Positions 35,067 through 40,560 of a stretch of DNA of 40,560 nucleotides are shown here, in pieces. The translations under genes were made by a program, and so were the position numbers. How positions within the stretch are numbered: the first letter of the stretch is position 1; each line of letters opens with the position of its first letter. The notes beneath the pieces were generated by a model. The model was not told the origin of the DNA. It worked only from the letters and a program-made list of their open reading frames with translations, and searched no databases. The DNA is from Helicobacter bilis (GTDB lineage Bacteria; Campylobacterota; Campylobacteria; Campylobacterales; Helicobacteraceae): positions 1-40,560 of the forward strand of contig NZ_FZMS01000014.1 of NCBI RefSeq assembly GCF_900198365.1, in the 5' to 3' direction.

Positions 35067-36527
35067 ATGAAAAATCAAGGAAGCAAATTCTTTAGCTGTC
35101 ATTCAGGTAGCATTGTGGTAGCAGGTAGTCTGTTAGCGGCAAGTAGCTTTACTAGCCTAGAGGCAGCAAAGTTATCTGATGTGATTAATAACGCAAGTAT
35201 TGATGGTTTTGCGTTTGGTCGTGTGCATGCTGTTGATGGAAGAGATGGGGAGGGTGTTAGGTATCAGTTTCGCTTTAAGCCTACGATTACTTCAGGGGCT
35301 ATTTATGGTGTGAGTGCGTCTGCTGGTCTCTTTTTCTCAAAAGGTTCTAGCACTCCCGATAGCAACACGGCGGATAATGATATAGGTGGCTCTAGGGGGC
35401 AAACCATAGATTCTCTTGTGGATAGATTTAATACTGGAGATTTCTATGTTACCCTTGATGGTAAAGAAACGCTAAATACAAAAACGATTGTAAGACTAGG
35501 GCAAAGAAGTCCGGGGACGCCTTTTAATGATAATAATTTAGATAGAGCACTCGGCGTTTTTGCGGAAAATAACGATTTGAGTGCTATGAATTTTGGTTTT
35601 CAATGGTGGGATAGCTGGATGGGTGATGATATTTATATATCTTTACAGGGCATTGATGCTAAGGGGGCTGGTATCGGCAACAATATGTTTATGGCGTATA
35701 TAAAGAGTGGTGCTGATTTTACAAAAGAGACAGGATTATCCTATAATCTTTGGTATGGTGGGATTCATCGATGGGTAAATGCTATGGTGTTTGGCGATAT
35801 TGCTTATACTGCAAATTTTGGAAATCAAAGCCTAACTTTTACAGGGCAGGTGTCATATACTTCAATGGCTGATAGACCATATATGTATGGTGGATCAAAA
35901 AGTCTTATAGGGCTATTTGGTGGAAACAGTGTATCTAATAATCAGGATTGGTATGCCAAAAATCGTGGTATGTATAATATCCGCGTTGATTATAAATATA
36001 ACTTTACTCAAGCAAACACTGAAGAAGATGAGGCAGAAAAAGTTGTAGGCTTCTTTGGTGCATCAGCAGGTCTTGCTGGTAGCTTTGGCGATGGCTTTGG
36101 CACACTTATTGATAATACAGGTGGATTAAAGCTCGGCGGACATTTGTGGAATAGCTACTCTGGGGCTGAGGCAAATGGCTTTGGAATCTTAGGCGTAGGT
36201 GGCTTTAAAAACTCTTCTATCATTGTGCCTTACCTAAAAGCTGAAATCGGCTATAAAAGATTCGGTGCAGCCCTTGATGTAGCTTATGTTGATGCCTCGC
36301 ATTTCTTTTATTTAAAGAAAGGTTCTACAACTGGCACAAATCTCAACAATGTTTCAGATAACTTATATAATGCCAGCAATCATATCAAAGCTGCGAGCTT
36401 CCTTGATGTTGCATTGAGTGCTACCTATAAATTTACAGATAGTATCAATATGCTTGCAGCCTATGGTTATGCGTTTGGGGATCCGCAATTTGGACGATTT
36501 AGATTCCAAGTGAATTATGTGTTTTAA
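35067..36527 (+). CDS. major outer-membrane porin (Opr/Campylobacter MOMP-like)
   Basis: This 486-aa protein looks like the large general porin of Helicobacter/Campylobacter. A signal peptide of about 33 residues ends SLEAA. The mature protein begins KLSDVINNASIDGFAFGRVH, close in style to MOMP/Opr N-termini, then shows regular amphipathic beta strands (YQFRFKPTITSG, MNFGFQWWDSWMG, YNIRVDYKYNFTQ, AEIGYKRFGAALDVAYVD) and ends NYVF with a terminal Phe, as expected for an 16- or 18-strand barrel. It likely passes small hydrophilic solutes. AAAGGA lies well before ATG. The exact porin subfamily is uncertain. The gene is monocistronic, followed by a strong hairpin. Confidence 0.82.
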   Translation: MKNQGSKFFSCHSGSIVVAGSLLAASSFTSLEAAKLSDVINNASIDGFAFGRVHAVDGRDGEGVRYQFRFKPTITSGAIYGVSASAGLFFSKGSSTPDSNTADNDIGGSRGQTIDSLVDRFNTGDFYVTLDGKETLNTKTIVRLGQRSPGTPFNDNNLDRALGVFAENNDLSAMNFGFQWWDSWMGDDIYISLQGIDAKGAGIGNNMFMAYIKSGADFTKETGLSYNLWYGGIHRWVNAMVFGDIAYTANFGNQSLTFTGQVSYTSMADRPYMYGGSKSLIGLFGGNSVSNNQDWYAKNRGMYNIRVDYKYNFTQANTEEDEAEKVVGFFGASAGLAGSFGDGFGTLIDNTGGLKLGGHLWNSYSGAEANGFGILGVGGFKNSSIIVPYLKAEIGYKRFGAALDVAYVDASHFFYLKKGSTTGTNLNNVSDNLYNASNHIKAASFLDVALSATYKFTDSINMLAAYGYAFGDPQFGRFRFQVNYVF

Positions 36528-36577
36528 TACATAGCTAAAAATTATAAAGTATAAGCGATTTATTGCAATTTTGTTTG

Positions 36578-36607
36578 TTTTATACGCAAGGTTACTTGTG
36601 TATAAAA
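36578..36607 (+). terminator. hairpin after the porin gene
   Basis: TTTTATACGCAAG, loop GTTA, CTTGTGTATAAAA: a 13-bp stem with one G-T wobble, 50 bases past the porin stop. The T tract after it is weak (TCTTGC), but T-rich DNA lies just before. Confidence 0.6.
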
Positions 36608-36806
36608 TCTTGCAAAAGTTACTTTGTGATACTAAGATAAAACTTCATCTCCACTTTAACTAAAATTTACTTTGCTGTATTTCATTTACTTTTGTAACTC
36701 TTATTTGCTTAGAACAAACGCAACATTTGTCAATCTAAATAGAATCTAAATGTGAATACGATACTCTATTATTACAAAATATCTAACACAGAAACTAAAA
36801 AAGATT

Positions 36807-37373
36807 TTATTGCATAGCTTTTCTTGCAGGATTTGGTTTATATATAATATGAGTTTTTGATACTATCTCATGCAGTGTCTTTTTATCCTTACGCATAAAA
36901 GCAAATATCCATAAAAAGAAACAAAGCTCAATTAGCCATACAACAATAAATACAAATGCCTGCCATGCCTTTGGCGGCTTTTCTGTCTCATTTTCTACAC
37001 CAGAATCTTTATCACTCACACTAGAATCAGAACACAGCATAACCTCTGCATAGCGAAAACCGGGAGTTTGCCCCTTTATCACAAAGAACAAAAAGAGTAA
37101 AAAGCAATATAATCCCTCACATAAAAAAATTGCGATTTGATTCTGTAAAAAATCCTCTTTGCCTTGCAAAAATATATATGTGGTAATGTAGAGTATAGGC
37201 ATATTGAGTAAAAACATATCAGTAATAAAGGCTTTGAGACGAGCGGATAAAAAGTTGTATTTTGAAGTTTTGTTGTGAATATTGTGTAATTTTGTAGCAT
37301 TTATCTTATTTTTTTCACGCGATTGACTTCCATCAAGGAATTTATTTGTATGCTTTTTTCTTGCTTTTTTCAT
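36807..37373 (-). CDS. RDD-family membrane protein
   Basis: RDD proteins are small inner-membrane proteins with three or so helices, named for Arg-Asp-Asp; roles include ion exchange, mostly unproven. Here the N-terminus is basic (many Lys/Arg/Asn), then LKAFITDMFLLNMPILYITTYIF gives the degenerate RDD helix (the usual R-x-x-A-x-x-x-D reduced to RLKAFITD), a second helix FLCEGLYCFLLFLFFVIKG runs straight into the hallmark GQTPGFRYAEVML, and a third helix FVIVVWLIELCFFLWIFAF precedes a basic tail HEIVSKTHIIYKPNP. Length 188 aa. The start has only a weak AAAGA site. It begins 15 bases after hemD, so likely co-transcribed with it. Confidence 0.8.
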   Translation of the reverse strand: MKKARKKHTNKFLDGSQSREKNKINATKLHNIHNKTSKYNFLSARLKAFITDMFLLNMPILYITTYIFLQGKEDFLQNQIAIFLCEGLYCFLLFLFFVIKGQTPGFRYAEVMLCSDSSVSDKDSGVENETEKPPKAWQAFVFIVVWLIELCFFLWIFAFMRKDKKTLHEIVSKTHIIYKPNPARKAMQ

Positions 37374-37388
37374 TATATAAATCTTTAG

Positions 37389-38099
37389 TTAAGAATCTTT
37401 TAAGTCCGCATTATCTTGCATAGGCGTGTCATTACGCATAGCCTGTGCGACTTTCAATGCCTTGATAAAATCACCCTTTGCATTCAGCTTTCTTATATCA
37501 TCTGCAAAGCTTGCATAAGTCGTATCGCCAAGTGAGATTGCAAACCATGTTGGATTCCATGTATAATGCTCTAAAAATGTCCTATAATGTTTAGGTGAAC
37601 CAAAGATAAATATGCTTTCATCATCAAACATACATTTTGTTATATTAGTATTTTCATAACTTTCATAAACATTTATTGTAGTTATTTTACATTGATTTTC
37701 TAATAGACTAGCCATATCGTTTGCTTTATCTTTGCCGCATAAATAAAGGATATGCTTATCTTTCACATAGCTTGAAGCCAGGTTTGCAAGGGTTATACCA
37801 TCACAGGATTTTTCCGGGCAAAATAGCACATTACCTCCAGCTTTAATCCATGCTTCTTTCGTGCGTTTGCCAATCACAATCGCACTTTTTTCTAAAAACA
37901 AAGCCGCATATTCATGTTGAGCTATCGCCTTGATCGCATTTTTTGAAGTCAGCAAAATATAGTCAATAGATTCTAAATCTTTCTTGGTTATGCTAAAAGG
38001 TAAGATTCTAACATTTAGAAGGTTTAATATAGACACATTGTTTAATAGCCTTTTATCTATGTCTGGTATCTCTGTATCAGTTTTAAGAATATAAATCAT
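37389..38099 (-). CDS. hemD: uroporphyrinogen-III synthase
   Basis: HemD closes hydroxymethylbilane into uroporphyrinogen III in haem synthesis. The family is poorly conserved, but the pattern fits: IYILKTDTEIP start, YILLTSKNAIKAI (the T/S-S-x-N/A block), IVIGKRTKEAWIKAGGNVLFCP, SSYVKDKHILYLCGKDKAND (usual GxxLxxxxG), YESYENTNI, SIFIFGSPKHYRTF and ISLGDTTYASFAD. Two half-domains of some 110 residues are as expected; length 236 aa is normal. An AGGATAG site precedes ATG. It lies between bioD (104-base gap) and the RDD gene (15-base gap) on the same strand. Confidence 0.85.
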   Translation of the reverse strand: MIYILKTDTEIPDIDKRLLNNVSILNLLNVRILPFSITKKDLESIDYILLTSKNAIKAIAQHEYAALFLEKSAIVIGKRTKEAWIKAGGNVLFCPEKSCDGITLANLASSYVKDKHILYLCGKDKANDMASLLENQCKITTINVYESYENTNITKCMFDDESIFIFGSPKHYRTFLEHYTWNPTWFAISLGDTTYASFADDIRKLNAKGDFIKALKVAQAMRNDTPMQDNADLKDS

Positions 38100-38203
38100 C
38101 TCTATCCTAAGTTATGCAATTTTCTTAAATATCGGAGATATTTTGTAATGTTGCAATAAATTCTCATCATATATTGATAAAAATGGAGAGAATTTATGCA
38201 TTC

Positions 38204-38830
38204 TTAAAAGCCATTTGTTAGCAAACCATTCCCTACAATATAAGGCTGCATAGCATGTTTAAAGTTTAGAATCCTTTGTGTGAAGTCCGTAGTATCAAAT
38301 GTATCTAAATGTATAATATTAATGCCTGTATATTCATAAATAAACTTATCAACATTCAAGTCAATAACACCATTCATAACAAGGCAGAGAATCTCTATAT
38401 CACGCTGTTTCAAGGCATTAATGCTTAATATAATATGATTTATTGCCCCAAGATAATATTTACCAACTAAAATCGTTGGTCGCTTGTGATTTTGCATATA
38501 ATCTAACATACAACTATACTCATCAAGTGGGGAAAATAAGCCACCTGCAAGCTCAATTACCACATTATCCCTTGTTGGTAATGCAATATCTAAGCCCTTA
38601 TATTGCACATTCTCATGCAATTTAGCAATATGCGGTGAAGCCGGTGTTTTAAGACAAACACCCTCACCCAAAATTTCTGTATTCGGGCTAAAACGCTGCA
38701 CGACTTCACAATCTCTTGGTATGCCCGCTTGTATAAGCTTAAAATATGCGTAGTTAAAACTCGCACAAAAAGCAGCACTCACATGTGTTTTACCAGCATC
38801 AGTATGTATCCCACTTATATAAATTTGCAT
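38204..38830 (-). CDS. bioD: dethiobiotin synthetase
   Basis: BioD makes the ureido ring of dethiobiotin from 7,8-diaminopelargonate, CO2 and ATP, the penultimate biotin step. The P-loop [13 protein letters not shown] (residues about 7-19) carries the usual G-x-x-T-x-x-G-K-T, and [12 protein letters not shown] matches the VEGAGG motif after it. [20 protein letters not shown] is the later conserved strand and helix. Length is 208 aa, typical. AAGGGATGG precedes ATG. No other bio gene is in the window. Confidence 0.92.
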   Translation of the reverse strand: MQIYISGIHTDAGKTHVSAAFCASFNYAYFKLIQAGIPRDCEVVQRFSPNTEILGEGVCLKTPASPHIAKLHENVQYKGLDIALPTRDNVVIELAGGLFSPLDEYSCMLDYMQNHKRPTILVGKYYLGAINHIILSINALKQRDIEILCLVMNGVIDLNVDKFIYEYTGINIIHLDTFDTTDFTQRILNFKHAMQPYIVGNGLLTNGF

Positions 38831-39034
38831 ACCATCCCTTTAACTTTGAAGTATTCTCACATGGGAGTGTAGCAAATATTCTCTAAAACATATAAACAGA
38901 TTGCTATGTCTAGACATAAATGTAAAAAAATTTAGGTTTAGGGTAGATTGCGATTGTTGAGCATGCACCACATTAACGCAAAAAAAAACTTTATTCCAAT
39001 TTAGATTGCGGTTGCAGCACATCATATTGCTGTC

Positions 39035-39919
39035 TTACACACCCCACATAAATTTTGGCATGGCAAACATTTGCACCTTTGCTGCTATGCTATCTGTAAG
39101 TTTATCAAGCAATACTTCCATTTTATCTTTTTTTAGCCATACGATTTCTTCTACCCCACTTAGATTCTGTAATATTTTTTCTACTTCACTCATGCTATTT
39201 ACACCATCTATTAAGCCAAGTTTTAAGGCATTATTTGCACTAAAGATCTTGCCTTCAGCAAAATCTAGATGATTTTTAGTCTTTAGTCTTTCACCCCTTG
39301 CGGCGATCACATCACTATAAAACATTTGATATTGCTCTTGTGTGAGATTGTTTATAAACTCTTTTTCTGTGCTTTTCCATTTACGCGTGATTGAGCCTAT
39401 CTCTTTATATTCACCAGCACTCACACCTTGCATTTTTATGCCTATTTTATCCATCACTTCTTCAAAGTTTGGCGCACTAAAGATTACACCGATAGACCCC
39501 ACTAATGCACCACGATTTGCATAAATGCTATGTGCATACATTCCCGCATAATAGCTACCACTTGCCATAAGCGATTGCGTATAAGCAACAACGGGAATTT
39601 TTTCATTCAGTTCTTTTATCATATCTGCTATTTCAATACTCGCCCCAACAGCCCCACCCGGTGAATCTATAAGCAGTAAAACCCCTTTAATATCATCATT
39701 TTTCTTAATAGATTCTATTTGTGCGGCAAAGCTTTCACTCTCATAAATAGGGAAGTTTAGATAAAGTTTTGCTAGATTTGGTTTAGATTCTATCTCGTCA
39801 TCACTTGCAAGGGCGGCTAAAAAAAGCACAATAAGAAGCAATACCACAACCTTAAAATAAGTATTAATAAAATCAAAGATACCCTTAATGCCCTTCCATA
39901 GCACATGAAATATTTGCAT
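39035..39919 (-). CDS. sppA: signal peptide peptidase, S49 (SppA, short form)
   Basis: SppA is an inner-membrane Ser/Lys protease that degrades cleaved signal peptides. An N-terminal helix (about 23-44) anchors it. GVLLLIDSPGGAVGAS is the oxyanion region, PVVAYTQSLMASGSYYAGMYA holds the catalytic Ser, and SAGEYKEIGSI the catalytic Lys. EGKIFSANNALKLGLIDGV closes the domain. At 294 aa this is the short 36-kDa type, not the 67-kDa duplicated E. coli form. The frame is open from 39967, but ATG 39919 has an AAAGGA site and a TATAAT box at 39950-39955 puts the transcript start below the upstream codon. Confidence 0.93.
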   Translation of the reverse strand: MQIFHVLWKGIKGIFDFINTYFKVVVLLLIVLFLAALASDDEIESKPNLAKLYLNFPIYESESFAAQIESIKKNDDIKGVLLLIDSPGGAVGASIEIADMIKELNEKIPVVAYTQSLMASGSYYAGMYAHSIYANRGALVGSIGVIFSAPNFEEVMDKIGIKMQGVSAGEYKEIGSITRKWKSTEKEFINNLTQEQYQMFYSDVIAARGERLKTKNHLDFAEGKIFSANNALKLGLIDGVNSMSEVEKILQNLSGVEEIVWLKKDKMEVLLDKLTDSIAAKVQMFAMPKFMWGV

Positions 39920-39949
39920 AATAATCCTTTGTATAAATATAGGGCTAGT

Positions 39950-39955
39950 ATTATA
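39950..39955 (-). promoter_or_regulatory. putative -10 box for sppA
   Basis: TATAAT on the minus strand, 30 bases before the sppA ATG at 39919; its place rules out the longer N-terminus. Confidence 0.5.
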
Positions 39956-40003
39956 CTCTATTTTCAATAATGGCTTTGTTGGGTGCTACTTGAAGTATTT
40001 GTG

Positions 40004-40009
40004 TATAAT
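40004..40009 (+). promoter_or_regulatory. putative -10 box for the yagU-like gene
   Basis: TATAAT preceded by TTTGTG, an extended -10 pattern, 28 bases before ATG 40038. Confidence 0.5.
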
Positions 40010-40037
40010 TGCAAAAAGTAGATATGCAAGGAATAGT

Positions 40038-40559
40038 ATGCAGGTTTATACAAATCTTAGTAAGATGTATCGCGTATGGATAAGCCTTTTTATCGGCGTG
40101 ATTGTAGGGAGTATTGGGAGTGTTGTAAGGATTGGCTGGGAGGTGCTATTCCCCCTGTCTTTACAAATGCCCTTAGATTCTAATGCAGAGTATATATTGC
40201 AGTTATTATGTATTGATTTAAATCTACTTAGTTTGAAATATGTGTTTAGTGATGGCTACGAATGGAGTGTGGTTTATCTTTTATGGCAGTTTTTATTTTC
40301 GATTTTTTTTAGCTTGTTTTATATTTTATTTGCGGAATTTTGGCAAAAGCTAAAATTTGCACATGGAATCTTTTATGGCATTATGTTGTGGCTATGTGTG
40401 TATGTTTTATTTCTACCTTTGTGCGGATTTGTAAAAATAGATTCTATGTTTAGCTATTATGTATGTAGCTTTATAGAATCTTTATTGTGGATATGGATTA
40501 TCGAGCTTACAAGAAGGGATTTGCGTAATAGAATCACACATGAAAGAGATCCATTCTAG
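40038..40559 (+). CDS. YagU-family (DUF1440) inner-membrane protein
   Basis: This matches YagU, a small inner-membrane protein that in E. coli affects acid resistance; mechanism unknown. The helices at about 10-30 (VWISLFIGVIVGSIGSVVR), 60-90, 98-118 and 130-155 fit the family, and the end WIWIIELTRRDLRNRITHE with DP two residues later is its clearest mark, nearly identical to the E. coli protein. Length is 173 aa (E. coli about 204). The frame opens at 39990, but ATG 40038 has an AAGGA site and lies below a TATAAT box. The stop TAG is the last codon of the window, so the gene is complete. Confidence 0.85.
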   Translation: MQVYTNLSKMYRVWISLFIGVIVGSIGSVVRIGWEVLFPLSLQMPLDSNAEYILQLLCIDLNLLSLKYVFSDGYEWSVVYLLWQFLFSIFFSLFYILFAEFWQKLKFAHGIFYGIMLWLCVYVLFLPLCGFVKIDSMFSYYVCSFIESLLWIWIIELTRRDLRNRITHERDPF

Positions 40560-40560
40560 T

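Noticed and set aside
38840-39025. Minus-strand open frame of 61 codons between sppA and bioD
   Set aside because: No ribosome site, no motif, Cys/Asn/His-rich random-looking sequence; treated as gap DNA.
39057-39078. Sigma-54-like TGGCA...TTGC pattern
   Set aside because: Spacing between GG and GC is one base short of the required value, and it lies inside the sppA coding region.
1-40560. Defence system, prophage, integrative element or CRISPR array
   Set aside because: No integrase, transposase, restriction, toxin-antitoxin, Cas or phage-structural motif and no direct-repeat array was seen anywhere in the window.

Overview
The window is AT-rich, densely coded DNA from an epsilonproteobacterium, most likely an enterohepatic (non-pylori) Helicobacter. 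This rests on several observations: an Lpp20-family lipoprotein, an H. pylori-type SpeE and PepA, an epsilonproteobacterial sucCD-oorDABC cluster in the same order as in Campylobacter, a Campylobacter/Helicobacter-type major porin, TATAAT-like -10 boxes without clear -35 boxes, and a long poly-G contingency tract. The species assignment is inference. I see no tRNA, rRNA, CRISPR array, insertion sequence or prophage.

Layout. 1-7.8 kb: lpp20, purU (formyl-THF deformylase), argJ with an unusual low-complexity insertion, a GT90 LPS glycosyltransferase, a YejA-type peptide-binding protein followed by an outer-membrane barrel protein, and an RqcP-like S4 protein. 7.8-11.2 kb (minus): dedA-pepA-glycosyltransferase-like gene; the last carries a G13 tract and is out of frame in this sequence (phase OFF). 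11.6-14.6 kb: ileS, with a pentapeptide-repeat insertion just before its HIGH motif. 14.8-19 kb (plus): M48 protease, prmC, and an MscS channel. 19.1-20.9 kb: a Tat-signal isochorismatase-fold protein lacking the usual catalytic residues, then speE. 21-26.5 kb: a very large YhdP/AsmA-like envelope protein divergent from mltG with almost no space between them. 26.6-31.8 kb: sucCD and oorDABC, which together run the 2-oxoglutarate to succinyl-CoA to succinate part of the TCA cycle. 31.75-32.4 kb: a 630-base stretch without a gene. 32.4-34.7 kb (minus): AAA ATPase plus a META-domain lipoprotein. 35-36.5 kb: major porin. 36.8-40.5 kb: RDD protein, hemD, bioD, sppA (minus) and a divergent YagU-family membrane protein.

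Most of the window is core metabolism and envelope biology; I found no defence or mobile system. The most interesting signals are not new gene clusters. They are (1) a strongly over-represented 7-mer palindrome AGAWTCT across genes and gaps, sometimes paired into hairpins at gene ends; (2) the G13 phase-variation switch; (3) family-atypical low-complexity insertions in otherwise conserved enzymes (ArgJ, IleS, PrmC, YhdP); and (4) the exported isochorismatase-fold protein with all three expected catalytic positions replaced.
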